Source: Pseudomonadota bacterium (GTDB lineage: Bacteria; Desulfobacterota; Syntrophobacteria; Syntrophobacterales; Syntrophobacteraceae). Taken from it: a DNA stretch of 16,298 nucleotides. The DNA lies in contig JAEZXS010000257.1 in NCBI GenBank assembly GCA_023442755.1, positions 1 to 16,298 of the forward strand, in the 5' to 3' direction. Below the pieces are notes generated by a model, which searched no databases, was not told where the DNA came from, and saw nothing but the letters and a program-made list of their open reading frames with translations. Both the position numbers and the translations under genes were made by a program. How positions within the stretch are numbered: the first letter of the stretch is position 1; each line of letters begins with the position of its first letter. Positions 1-8,190 of this stretch are shown piece after piece.

Positions 1-877
1 CTTCCCACCAGTCGGTGATTTTGGGGGTCCCGCATGCGGCCGCCTCGAAGAGGCGCACGCTGGGGGAAAAACCGGCTCGGGTCATGTCCGCCCTGGTGAG
101 ATTCAGGGTAAAGGACTGCGCGTTGTAAAAGCCTCTGTGATCGCGTGGAGCAATGTGGTCGACGCGTTCGATATTTTCGGGCCAGTCGATTGCATCCGGG
201 TAAAGAGGACCCGCCACGACAAACCTGCCCGCCTGCCAACGGCGCGCTGGCTCGATCATGAGCTTGTCGAGCAGCGGCTGACGGTCACGGCTGTATGTCC
301 CGATATATCCCAGTTCCCACTTCTTCTCGATTTTTTCCGGGAAATATAAGTCCGGGTCCACCGAACAGTGGAGCGCGACGGCCGCCCTTGCGCCGTACCT
401 GCGTTCGAGCATCTCCAGGACGGGGCCTCCCGTGAAGGAGAAGTACATGTCGTAACAGGGGATCAGGTCGGGGCTGAGGTATTCCCAGTCGCCCGAGCGC
501 AGCTTGGCGATGGTGACCGGAGTATCTATGTCGTAGAAAGCGGTGGCGCCGCGTGCGAATTTGGTAATCCATCTGCCGACGGCAGCGCCTTCGGGAACGT
601 AGGACCCGACGATGACGAGATCCGCATCCCTGATTTCCACTTGAAACCGGATCATCAGTTCGTCGAGTGAGGAATACAGTTCCACCCGCACGAAAGGAAT
701 GGTCGACATGTCGCGATTGGCCGCATACCAGGGCATGTCGCGCTCGAGGAAGAGCACGTTGTGACCGCGGGCGGCGAGATGGCGCACCAGGCCTTGGTAT
801 GTGGTTGCGTGGCCGTTGCCCCACGATGAGGTGATGGACAAACCTATTATGACAATGTTCAGGGGCCAGGAATTCAT
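1..877 (-). CDS. CgeB-like glycosyltransferase, C-terminus beyond the window edge
   Basis: Probable glycosyltransferase of the CgeB type (COG4641-like), acting in the cytoplasm on a surface glycan; donor and acceptor are unknown. The ATG at 877 follows GAGGAATAG about 8 nt upstream, and 292 codons are open to the window edge. The N-terminus has a first beta strand (LNIVIIGLS), then SSWGNGHATTYQGL and ARGHNVLFLERD, the layout also seen in the next two genes upstream. A DIDTPVTIAKLRSG stretch sits mid-protein. Near the edge comes the GT-B nucleotide-sugar-binding region GFSPSVRLFEAAACGTPKIT, with the family's FEA acid. It is the last visible gene of the operon, 57 nt after its closest paralogue. 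Family assignment is good; substrate cannot be given. Confidence 0.85.
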   Translation of the reverse strand, partial: MNSWPLNIVIIGLSITSSWGNGHATTYQGLVRHLAARGHNVLFLERDMPWYAANRDMSTIPFVRVELYSSLDELMIRFQVEIRDADLVIVGSYVPEGAAVGRWITKFARGATAFYDIDTPVTIAKLRSGDWEYLSPDLIPCYDMYFSFTGGPVLEMLERRYGARAAVALHCSVDPDLYFPEKIEKKWELGYIGTYSRDRQPLLDKLMIEPARRWQAGRFVVAGPLYPDAIDWPENIERVDHIAPRDHRGFYNAQSFTLNLTRADMTRAGFSPSVRLFEAAACGTPKITDWWE

Positions 878-934
878 CGATTCTATTCCTCGAAATCGCG
901 GAAGCGGCAGTCTGCCGGCAAAACGGAAAGCCCT

Positions 935-2023
935 CTAGACCGCGGTTCCATTAAACAGAGCCTTTTCAAAGAGTTCAGCCCGATGGGCGTAGGTATGCCC
1001 GGAGAGGATCCGCTTCCTGGCCGCTTCTCCAATTGAGCGGGCCCGTTCGGGGGTGAGCGAAGCCATATGGGCGGCAACTTCCGCACCGCTGCCTGCCGGA
1101 AGCACCTCCTTGCCCGGTTCGAGAAACATTTCCACGCCCTCCCAGGCATCGGTGATGATGCAGGAACCGGCCCCTGCCGCCTCGAACACCCGCGTGGGGG
1201 GAGAAAAGCCGTACCGAGCCATGCTTTCGCGGTTGATATTGAGGACAGCCAGGGAAGATGAGTTGAACGCATTGTGGTCGGCGGTGTACACATGGCCGAC
1301 GTATTTCACGTTCCGGGGCATGGACTTCTCGCTCCATCCGTTTCCGCCGAGAAGGAACCGGTATCCGGAAAGGGTCACGGCGGGTTTGAGGAAGAATTCC
1401 TCAACGCGTTCTTCCCGGTCGGGAAGCCTGTTGCCCAGAAAACCGAGGTGACACTTGAACCTGGCATCCGGCGAGACGGGGTAGTGAGTCGATGCATCCA
1501 GGGCATTGTAAATGGGGATGCACTCTTTTGCGCCGAGTTGCAGGTACTCCTGAACGACGGGGTTCCCTCCCCCGTAGGTGAAAATGAAATCGTAGCGCGG
1601 AACCAGGCGGCGGAACGGGTCTGCCGGGTTGGAACGCACCCGTTCCAGCGTGGCGGGGGCGTCCACATCCCAGAATGCAACCAGCCTACGCCCGCCGTGC
1701 AGGGAAAGCATTTCGGATTCCAGGAAAGCATCGAACACGCCGACCCCACTGGCCTTTATGACCAAGTCGCAGGATTTTGCCATGCAGAGGGCATCATAGG
1801 CGAACTTTTCGTTCAATGCCGAGTAGACGATGACCTGGGCCCATGGCGGGTCGGATATGTCCCTGTGCTGCTGCCGATCGTATGCGTCGGGTTCGAAAAA
1901 GGTGATTTTGTGGCCCTTTTCGTGCAGCGCCCTGATGATTCCCCGGTAATATGTCGCTGCCCCATTCCAGTATGCGGATACGAGACTCGATCCGAAAAAC
2001 GCGATGTTCAAGCGACGAGACAT
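935..2023 (-). CDS. CgeB-like glycosyltransferase (paralogue 2)
   Basis: A 362-aa protein of the CgeB/COG4641 type, probably a cytoplasmic GT-B glycosyltransferase; in Bacillus the namesake acts on spore-surface glycan. The ATG at 2023 has AGAGGA 5 nt upstream. The N-terminal lobe (1-120) starts LNIAFFGSS and carries WNGAATYYRGI and KGHKITFFEPD. The middle has FWDVDAPATLERV (about 117-129) and RYDFIFTYGGG (143-153). The C-terminal lobe has the donor-binding signature YGFSPPTRVFEAAGAGS (271-287) followed by ITDAWEGVEMFLEPGKE, as in glycosyltransferase group 1 C-terminal domains. No signal peptide or membrane helix is visible. It is a clear paralogue of the partial gene at 1-877 and more distant from the gene at 2055-3140, from which it is separated by 31 nt. 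Confidence 0.9.
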   Translation of the reverse strand: MSRRLNIAFFGSSLVSAYWNGAATYYRGIIRALHEKGHKITFFEPDAYDRQQHRDISDPPWAQVIVYSALNEKFAYDALCMAKSCDLVIKASGVGVFDAFLESEMLSLHGGRRLVAFWDVDAPATLERVRSNPADPFRRLVPRYDFIFTYGGGNPVVQEYLQLGAKECIPIYNALDASTHYPVSPDARFKCHLGFLGNRLPDREERVEEFFLKPAVTLSGYRFLLGGNGWSEKSMPRNVKYVGHVYTADHNAFNSSSLAVLNINRESMARYGFSPPTRVFEAAGAGSCIITDAWEGVEMFLEPGKEVLPAGSGAEVAAHMASLTPERARSIGEAARKRILSGHTYAHRAELFEKALFNGTAV

Positions 2024-2054
2024 AACGTCCTCTGTCTGAAGTTATCTGCCAGGC

Positions 2055-3140
2055 TCAGATCGAGTTGCAGATCGTGAGCAGCTCGTCCACCCTGTGTCCG
2101 CAGGTATGCCTTGAAAGAACGGTGCGCAAACCGCGGGAAGAGACCTCCGCAGCCATATCGGGATCGCCGAGCAGCATGCGCAGGTGACTCACCATTTCGT
2201 CGCCGTCGCGCGCAACGAGATAATCCTTCCCCGGCGTGAACAGGCCTTCCGTGTCTTCCCATGGGGAACAGACCAGGGGAATTCCGCAGGCAAGCGCTTC
2301 GAAGGGGCGAATGGTGGGAATCCCCGGAAGCAGTTTGACGTACGGTCTTCGGGGAATATGCACGGTGACGCGGGATAGAGCGAAAATCTCCGGCACCATA
2401 TAATTGGGAATCCACCCGGAAAAGTCGATCCCCGCCGCACGGAAAGCCGCAACACCCTTTCCGGGATAGCGGACTCCGAATGCGCACCCTCGAAGCCGCA
2501 GTCTCCTTGTCGGTTCGATCAGAAATTCATGCAGTTCGCGCGTGCGCTCCTCATCCCCCCAATTGCCTACCCAGACGATGTCGTTTTCGGGCGCGCCCGC
2601 TGCAACGGGATGGAATGTACGTACGTCTGCGGCCTCATGCCAGACCCAGACCCTCCCGGCCCAACCCCTGTCCAGGTACCTCTTCCTGATCACGCTTCCG
2701 TAGGCCAGCACGCCGTCATACTTTTCCAGCCCTATGGAGCCGAAAAGGTCTCCTTCCGTAAGCGAGCGGTGATGGGTATCGTGGAACAGCAGGCGGTATC
2801 CGCGGTTGTGTCCGTGGTGCTCGCCTATGCGAGCGATCAGTTCGGGGTCGTTCCACTCGTGAACCAGGACAAGATCCGCGTCCTGCATGATCGCGTCGAG
2901 ATCGAGCGCTTTCAGGTTGTAGGTCGTACTGCGCAGAAGGGGAAATCGTGCTTCGAAATCCTCAACCGGCCGATGTCCGTAGAGGGAAACAAGGTTGGAG
3001 AGGCTCCAACCGTTTTCCGGTTCGTAGACTGCGATATCATGCCCCCGTGCGATCAGTTCAGAGGCCATCCCTCGAAGGAAGTGTGCATTCCCGTGATTCC
3101 AGTCTGATATAAGTGAGTGATAAAACATGATAATTCTCAA
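2055..3140 (-). CDS. CgeB-like glycosyltransferase (paralogue 3)
   Basis: A 361-aa GT-B glycosyltransferase of the CgeB/COG4641 type. I chose the TTG at 3140 because GGAG lies 7 nt upstream and because it gives the complete first strand MRIIMFYHS; the alternative ATG at 3128 would cut that strand and has no good ribosome site. DWNHGNAHFLRGM (13-25) and ARGHDIAVYEPE (31-42) are typical of the family. LLFHDTHHRS (117-126) and YDGVLAYGS (141-149) follow. The C-terminal lobe has TIRPFEALACGIPLVCSPWED (276-296), containing the conserved glutamate of the donor site (E281), then GLFTPGKDYLV. Its start is only 3 nt from the stop of the GT4 gene upstream, so translation is probably coupled. Substrate unknown. 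Confidence 0.9.
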   Translation of the reverse strand: MRIIMFYHSLISDWNHGNAHFLRGMASELIARGHDIAVYEPENGWSLSNLVSLYGHRPVEDFEARFPLLRSTTYNLKALDLDAIMQDADLVLVHEWNDPELIARIGEHHGHNRGYRLLFHDTHHRSLTEGDLFGSIGLEKYDGVLAYGSVIRKRYLDRGWAGRVWVWHEAADVRTFHPVAAGAPENDIVWVGNWGDEERTRELHEFLIEPTRRLRLRGCAFGVRYPGKGVAAFRAAGIDFSGWIPNYMVPEIFALSRVTVHIPRRPYVKLLPGIPTIRPFEALACGIPLVCSPWEDTEGLFTPGKDYLVARDGDEMVSHLRMLLGDPDMAAEVSSRGLRTVLSRHTCGHRVDELLTICNSI

Positions 3141-3143
3141 ACT

Positions 3144-4307
3144 TCAGCTCCGATGCGCAACGGGTTGATTGAATCGACGCAGTGCATTCCGGTTGGGACC
3201 GTTCCGAGTGGGCCTCTGGTCGGAGATATTCCTGTAAACCTCGAGATAGCCATCCCGCATACGTTCGAGTGAGTAATGCAACCCCCGCGACAGGGCCGAT
3301 GCGGAGAGCCGCGCACGCTCGTCTTTACTGTTTATAAGGCCGGTGAGTGCATTCCGGAGGTCACGGGGGCTGTCGGGAGGTACGAATACCGCTGCGCCTT
3401 CCCACAATTCGCGCAGGCTCGGGATGTCTCCCAGCACCAGTGCGCAGCCGCACTGGGCAGCCTCCAATACCGTGAGGCCGAAGGGTTCATACAGGGCCGG
3501 GAGTGCATAGATGGATGCCCTCCTGTACCAGCGGACCATGCCGTTCCGGTCGAGTGTGCCCAGCGGAAGAATGTTTTTGAGCCGAATTCTGTTCTTCATG
3601 CCGGGGGCGGTAACGTTGCCGGCCGAGTAGACCGGCCAGGCAAGCTCCCCGGCAATCGACTCCAGCACGCTGATGTTCTTTGCTTCGTCCCAGATTCTCC
3701 CGGCAGTAAAAATAAAGTTTTCCTTGGTGATGTCGAATGCCCTTGCGGGGAGTTCCCGGCCGTTGTACACGACGCCCTGCCTGAGAAACGGACCGTAAAG
3801 CGCAACCAGCCGGGACAGCATTGCCGCTGTCGGGGCAATGACCATATCCGCGCTGCGCAATCCGGCGGTTACTGCTTCCCGGTATTTTTCGAGCCCGGCG
3901 AATGCCGGCTCCCCTCGTACCGCATGCCACCAGGAAAGGACGCAGGAGTGTCCTACAATCAGGACGGGTGCGCTCCAGCCCAGGCTGCCGTGGACGAACC
4001 CGTTCAAGTGAATCAGGTCCGGGGCAAAATCCTGCTCGATATCCAGTAGCCAGTAACCCGCTCTTTGGACATCCTGCCAGGGATTTTCCATCCATTCGAG
4101 CCTGTAGCCGCTCTCGAAAAGCCGGACATTCCCGAGGCGCGCAGCCTGCCTGCGCTGGTCAGGCGAAAGGGGGACCCCCATCACGGCCAGTGCAATTTCT
4201 ATCTTCTTTTCCCGAAGCGCTCTGGCCAGGTCCAGCACATAGGTCCAGACCCCGCCTACGGCGTCCGCAGTCATGAGAATGCGCCGGAGATTGAGGCTGA
4301 AATTCAT
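3144..4307 (-). CDS. GT4-type glycosyltransferase
   Basis: A 387-aa retaining glycosyltransferase of the GT4/glycosyl transferase group 1 type, likely adding a sugar to the same glycan as its neighbours. The start is the ATG at 4307: it overlaps the upstream stop as ATGA and has GGAG 8-9 nt upstream, whereas a longer reading needs a TTG inside the preceding gene. The N-terminal lobe has the glycine loop TADAVGGVWTYVLDLARAL (13-31), where acceptor and donor meet. The C-terminal lobe has TAGRIWDEAKN (201-211) and EPFGLTVLE (274-282), the E-x7-E signature that binds the nucleotide-sugar phosphate and ribose. The last 25 residues are basic and poorly ordered. No membrane segment is seen. The sugar specificity cannot be read from the sequence. 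Confidence 0.92.
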   Translation of the reverse strand: MNFSLNLRRILMTADAVGGVWTYVLDLARALREKKIEIALAVMGVPLSPDQRRQAARLGNVRLFESGYRLEWMENPWQDVQRAGYWLLDIEQDFAPDLIHLNGFVHGSLGWSAPVLIVGHSCVLSWWHAVRGEPAFAGLEKYREAVTAGLRSADMVIAPTAAMLSRLVALYGPFLRQGVVYNGRELPARAFDITKENFIFTAGRIWDEAKNISVLESIAGELAWPVYSAGNVTAPGMKNRIRLKNILPLGTLDRNGMVRWYRRASIYALPALYEPFGLTVLEAAQCGCALVLGDIPSLRELWEGAAVFVPPDSPRDLRNALTGLINSKDERARLSASALSRGLHYSLERMRDGYLEVYRNISDQRPTRNGPNRNALRRFNQPVAHRS

Positions 4308-5590
4308 GGCACCGACTCCAGGGTGCAAAGCGGGAGCGGCTGCTGTTCCTGAATGTCGCTGAATTCCGAATGGGCGTTCAGGTAAAATTCATGAGCGCGT
4401 TCCCACGCATAGTCGTCCGGATCGCCCCATTTCGACCTGTAGATGGGAGAACCGGGGTAGGGGAAGACCGGCACGGGCTTGTTCGCCCAGACTCCGCATG
4501 CGAACAGTCCCGCCCGCCACAGTTCGATCTTGTCCGTCCCGTCGGATTCGGAGGCGATCAGGTTCGCCTGCACGAACGGGATGTGTGCTTTTGCGAACAC
4601 GAGCAAGTCCGCCATTTCGGAGAGGGTTAGAGAAGAATGCTTGGCCCATTGCGCCCGTCCTTCGGGGGTGACGCTCTCAATCCCGGCCTCGATGGAGGCA
4701 CACCCTGCCGCGCCTGCCAGCCGCAGCGCGTTGTGGTCCCAGAGGTCGATCCGGGTCTGGATCCCGAACTTGAGTTTGTAAGGAATGAGTGCGGACAGGA
4801 GTTGGCGGTCGGGAAGGAAAATCTCGTCGATGAAATATATGTATTCCACTCCCTGTTCGAGCAGACCCTCTATCTCCTCCAGCACCACATCCATGGGTCG
4901 TTTTCTGTACTTGTTGCGGAAATTCTCCTTCGCACAGAACGTGCACCGGAACGGGCATCCCCGGGAGCCCTCCACTTCGGCTCCGGGACCGTTGGGCAGG
5001 GAATCGAAACGGTGATGCTGGTGACGATGCCCTCTAATGAAAGAAGAGGGCCATTTCAGGGCAGGCAGCTCGCTCAACGCGCAGAAGTTCGGTTCACCGG
5101 CATGGAAGGTCCCGCCGCAATTTCCGGAGAAGGAGGGGATGCGCATCCATTCGGATTGAGGGATTTGGGCAAGGAGGGGCAGGACGGTTTCGAACTCGCC
5201 GCGGATTGCAAAGTCGATATCGAGTTTCTTCAGCGTCGCTGCAGGCGTTGTCGAGGGGTGGGGCCCCACCGCTCCGAGTATACCTGCGTGTTTTCTCAAT
5301 GCACGAACGCACTTGAGAGGCGCACGCAGCTCCGGGGGAGGACAGCGCCAGAAAAGATAGCTGGGAGCGGTTGCCAGGATGGTGATATCCGGCGAAAAAG
5401 CAGCAATCGACGTGCTCAGTTGTTCGGGGGAGAGCCCCGTGACATGGGCGTCGACCAGGAGCACCTCATGGCCGTGCCGCTCCAGAATTGCCTGAGAGTA
5501 CCCGAATTCGATCGGGAGATGCGGCTCGCGGCAGCCGAAATAAATGCTGCCTTCGAAACTCCAGTTGGGGTTTACCAGTGCAAATCTCAC
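4304..5590 (-). CDS. B12-binding radical SAM protein of the glycan operon
   Basis: A 428-aa cobalamin-binding radical SAM enzyme. The start is the GTG at 5590, overlapping the upstream stop as GTGA, with AGGG 7 nt upstream; the upstream extension in the same frame overlaps the epimerase and is not coding. The N-terminal part (about 1-140) looks like a B12-binding Rossmann domain. It contains DAHVTG (47-52), which fits the DxHxxG motif that supplies a histidine to cobalt, and GAVGPHPS (106-113). The radical SAM core begins at GCPFRCTFC, with C212, C216 and C219 binding the [4Fe-4S] cluster. FIDEIF (253-258) and the EAGIES segment (301-306) follow at places typical of the barrel. Relatives perform C-methylation, ring changes or other radical steps. 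Lying between sugar epimerases and glycosyltransferases, it probably modifies a sugar or glycan, but the reaction is unknown. Confidence 0.9.
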   Translation of the reverse strand: MRFALVNPNWSFEGSIYFGCREPHLPIEFGYSQAILERHGHEVLLVDAHVTGLSPEQLSTSIAAFSPDITILATAPSYLFWRCPPPELRAPLKCVRALRKHAGILGAVGPHPSTTPAATLKKLDIDFAIRGEFETVLPLLAQIPQSEWMRIPSFSGNCGGTFHAGEPNFCALSELPALKWPSSFIRGHRHQHHRFDSLPNGPGAEVEGSRGCPFRCTFCAKENFRNKYRKRPMDVVLEEIEGLLEQGVEYIYFIDEIFLPDRQLLSALIPYKLKFGIQTRIDLWDHNALRLAGAAGCASIEAGIESVTPEGRAQWAKHSSLTLSEMADLLVFAKAHIPFVQANLIASESDGTDKIELWRAGLFACGVWANKPVPVFPYPGSPIYRSKWGDPDDYAWERAHEFYLNAHSEFSDIQEQQPLPLCTLESVP

Positions 5591-6738
5591 AGCTCGACCC
5601 TTTGCTGCCGGACTTCCGGTTCCATGGAGAGCCGGTCGGTCTGATGGAGCCAGCGGAACAATTCCCGGACCCCCTGATCGACCCCGACCATGGGTTTCCA
5701 CCCGGTCAGCGCTTCGAACTTTCTCGAGTCGGATACGAAATATTTCTGATCGGCAGGCCTCCAGTCCTCACGCCTGACCGAAAGAGGCCTGCTCTGCAGG
5801 CGCCCGAGCATCTCGATCAGCTCAAGGAGACTGACGGTATTCCGTGGGCCTCCTCCGATGTTGAATGCCTGGCCGGACAGCCTGTCCATATGCGCCTGCG
5901 CCAGTAGGAATGCGTCCAGCAGGTCTTCGACAAACAGTATGTCGCGCACCTGCATCCCGTCGCCATACAGGGTGATCGGCCGATCCCGGAGGGCCTGGAT
6001 GATGAAGTGAGCAACCCATCCCTGGTCTTCCGTTCCGCACTGGTGAGGACCGTAGATGCAACTCATGCGGAAGACCACGGCCGGGACGGAAAACACGCGC
6101 GCATAGTCCATCACGTACTGGTCGGCAGCCCCTTTGGAACAGCCATAAGGGCTGTGGAAATGGAGCCGCCACTGCTCGTCGATTCCTTTTTGGAAAACTT
6201 CCGGGTCGGCAGGGTAATAACGGGTGGCTTCCGCCTTCAGGCTCAATTCTTCCAGTCCGCCGTAGACCTTGTTGGTCGATGTGAAGATCAGGGGCGGCGG
6301 GTCGGCCATCCGCCGCAGCTCTTCGAGCAGGTTGAGCGTCCCGATCGCGTTGATCTCGAAGTCGAGCACCGGGCTCATGAGGCTGGTGGTTACGGCAACC
6401 TGGGCGGCCAGGTGAAAAACCCTGGAGGCATCTTCGAGAACAAGTCTCAAAGCGTTCCTGTCCCGCATGTCCCCCAATACGAAAACCAGGTTGTCCGGGT
6501 ACCTGGTCCGCAGCCAGGCTACGTTTCTTTCTACTCCCGGCCTTGAGAGATTGTCGAAAACAACGACGTCATGGCCGGTTTTCAGCAGCCTGTCGGCAAG
6601 GTTTGTCCCGATGAACCCTGCTCCTCCTGTTATAAGGATATGTCTCTTCCCGGGAGATTTGCAGGGGTCGGACAACGAATCCCGAATCCGGCTCATCTCC
6701 AATTCATTCCCGTTGTCGCTCCCGGATTCGAAGCTCAT
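5587..6738 (-). CDS. NAD-dependent sugar epimerase, CDP-paratose 2-epimerase-like
   Basis: A 383-aa extended short-chain dehydrogenase/reductase acting on a nucleotide sugar. The NAD-binding loop GGAGFIG is at 38-44, after a roughly 30-residue N-terminal tail. The catalytic part has FTSTNKVYGG (152-161) and YGCSK with Y198 and K202. The stretches SPYGCSKGAADQYVMDYAR and GTEDQGWVAHF (235-245) are those I associate with CDP-paratose/CDP-tyvelose 2-epimerases. Nucleotide and sugar are therefore a family-level guess. The ATG at 6738 overlaps the stop of the preceding gene as ATGA and has GGGG 9 nt upstream. A second ATG (M15, at 6696) would remove much of the tail, but GGAG abuts it directly, so it is less likely. 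The gene's own stop overlaps the radical SAM gene start. Confidence 0.9.
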   Translation of the reverse strand: MSFESGSDNGNELEMSRIRDSLSDPCKSPGKRHILITGGAGFIGTNLADRLLKTGHDVVVFDNLSRPGVERNVAWLRTRYPDNLVFVLGDMRDRNALRLVLEDASRVFHLAAQVAVTTSLMSPVLDFEINAIGTLNLLEELRRMADPPPLIFTSTNKVYGGLEELSLKAEATRYYPADPEVFQKGIDEQWRLHFHSPYGCSKGAADQYVMDYARVFSVPAVVFRMSCIYGPHQCGTEDQGWVAHFIIQALRDRPITLYGDGMQVRDILFVEDLLDAFLLAQAHMDRLSGQAFNIGGGPRNTVSLLELIEMLGRLQSRPLSVRREDWRPADQKYFVSDSRKFEALTGWKPMVGVDQGVRELFRWLHQTDRLSMEPEVRQQRVEL

Positions 6739-7853
6739 AGCGTCAATCCCCGCTGCGCAAGCTCGTGGCTGGCAAGGGCGACATTGTCCCGGGCAATCTT
6801 TCCTTCGAGCCAGCCCGCGAGCTCTTCCAGGCCGGCATCCAGCAAGACGGCAGGCTCGTAGCCGATCGTGCTCCGCGCCAGACCGATGTCTGCAAAGCAG
6901 TGACGGATATCGCCCGCGCGGTATTTGCCGGTTATGCAGGGTTGAATGTCCTCCATGCCGAGCACTTTGGAGATACGTCCGGCCACTTCCCGAATGGAAA
7001 AGCTTTTCCCGCTTCCTACATTGAAAACGCCGCCCGGAGCATTTTCGGATTCCAGTGCAAGACGGCAGGCCTGAACGACATCCCTTATATTTACGAAATC
7101 GCGCTGCTGGTATCCGTCCTCGTAGATGAGCGGGGCGTTCCCGTTGAGAAGGCGGGATGCGAATATGGCCAGAACCCCGGTGTAGGGGTTTGAAAGCGCC
7201 TGCCTCGGGCCGTACACATTGAAGAATCTGAGGGCGACGGAAGGAATGTTGTACGATCTGCCCACAACCATGCACATTTTTTCCTGGTCGAATTTGGAGA
7301 GGGCGTAAATGGAAGAGAGGCTGGGCGATTTGGTTTCGGGGGTGGGGATCGGAATGAGGATTTCACCGGAGCCGTTTCTCGGTTCCCAATGTCCCGATCT
7401 CAACCGGCTGAGAGGGCGTTCGACTCCGTTGCATATCCTGCCCCCGGGGTCACAGTAGAGGCCTTCGCCGTAGATGCTCATACTCGATGCGACTATCAGA
7501 CGACAGACAGGGGTTTTTATCAGGGCTTCGAGCAATACCGCGGTCCCGGAATTGTTGACGTCGGTGTATTCGGCGATCTCGTACATGCTCTGGCCCACGC
7601 CCACCATCGCCGCAAGATGAAATACCGCGTCCACGCCCTTGAGAGCGCGCCTCAGCGCGTCGGGATTGCGCACGTCCCCGACTATCAATTCGACTTCGGG
7701 GTTCAGGTATGCGGGTTTTCTTGCATCGGGGCCGTGGACCTGTGGAGAGAGATTATCCAGTGCGCGGACGCGGTAGCCCAGTGAGAGAAGTTCGTCTGCA
7801 AGATGAGAGCCGATGAAGCCGGCCCCACCTGTGATCAAGATGAGCTGGTTCAC
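6735..7853 (-). CDS. NAD-dependent sugar epimerase, dTDP-L-rhamnose 4-epimerase-like
   Basis: A 372-aa extended SDR epimerase or dehydratase, first gene of the glycan operon. The GTG at 7853 has a strong GGAGG 9 nt upstream and places GGAGFIG at 9-15; longer readings run into the leader. The active site is formed by SSMSIYGEG (123-131) and SIYALSK, with Y183 and K187. Between them lies an insert of about 45 residues (131-178) ending PIPTPETKSPSLSS. From memory, such an insert, with a WEPxC.xCG element, marks enzymes like dTDP-L-rhamnose 4-epimerase (WbiB type). Here the second cysteine pair is missing (WEPRNGSG, 156-163), though C134 and C141 remain. NVYGPRQALSNPYTGV (212-227) is a usual substrate-binding stretch. 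The exact sugar is uncertain. Confidence 0.88.
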   Translation of the reverse strand: MNQLILITGGAGFIGSHLADELLSLGYRVRALDNLSPQVHGPDARKPAYLNPEVELIVGDVRNPDALRRALKGVDAVFHLAAMVGVGQSMYEIAEYTDVNNSGTAVLLEALIKTPVCRLIVASSMSIYGEGLYCDPGGRICNGVERPLSRLRSGHWEPRNGSGEILIPIPTPETKSPSLSSIYALSKFDQEKMCMVVGRSYNIPSVALRFFNVYGPRQALSNPYTGVLAIFASRLLNGNAPLIYEDGYQQRDFVNIRDVVQACRLALESENAPGGVFNVGSGKSFSIREVAGRISKVLGMEDIQPCITGKYRAGDIRHCFADIGLARSTIGYEPAVLLDAGLEELAGWLEGKIARDNVALASHELAQRGLTL

Positions 7854-7896
7854 TTCAATTATCCTCCGCTTCGATCGCAGAGACTCGCCTAATGCC

Positions 7897-7910
7897 GGCC
7901 TGAACAGGCC
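7897..7910. promoter_or_regulatory. Palindrome in the leader of the glycan operon
   Basis: GGCCTG-AA-CAGGCC is a perfect 6-bp inverted repeat with a 2-nt spacer, 44 nt upstream of the GTG start of the first epimerase. It could be an operator or a short RNA hairpin in the 5' leader. There is no T-run after it on the minus strand, so it is not an obvious attenuator. No regulator gene lies nearby. Confidence 0.35.
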
Positions 7911-8157
7911 AGAGGTGATTCCAGGAACAGGCAAGTGAAAGCATCTGCTCTAATAGGATGGGAAAATCTGCCGGATAAGCGCGAGTTAGAGCACAATCTT
8001 CTGGCTATCTCTCCCTGCTTGAAAAAATCGGGTAATCTATCGAAGAAAAGAAAGACCTGACTGAATGTTTCGATGCGCTAATCGCTGACTTATCCTGCTG
8101 CTGAGGGGAATAATAGGAACGGCATCTTCAAAGATCAACATCCTTTGTAGATATTTT

Positions 8158-8190
8158 CTCGCGAAGGTGCGCCCGGCGTCAATTCGCGAG
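8158..8190. repeat. Inverted repeat CTCGCGAA/TTCGCGAG
   Basis: Perfect 8-bp arms (8158-8165 and 8183-8190) flank a 17-nt centre that itself contains GCGCC/GGCG pairing, so the whole can fold as an imperfect long hairpin. It lies after the 165-aa gene on the same strand. Neither strand has a T-run directly after the stem, which argues against a standard terminator; it could be a structured leader, a processing site or a protein-binding site. Confidence 0.4.

Noticed and set aside
4637..5644. Plus-strand open frame of 335 codons opposite the radical SAM gene
   Set aside because: Antisense shadow; no ribosome site or recognisable sequence.
5591..5701. A longer N-terminus for the radical SAM protein
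   Set aside because: It overlaps the preceding gene, and the GTG at 5590 with its GTGA overlap and ribosome site fits better.
6739..7275. A 562-aa epimerase with a 179-residue N-terminal extension
   Set aside because: The extension is the other-frame shadow of the preceding epimerase; the ATGA overlap gives the true start at 6738.
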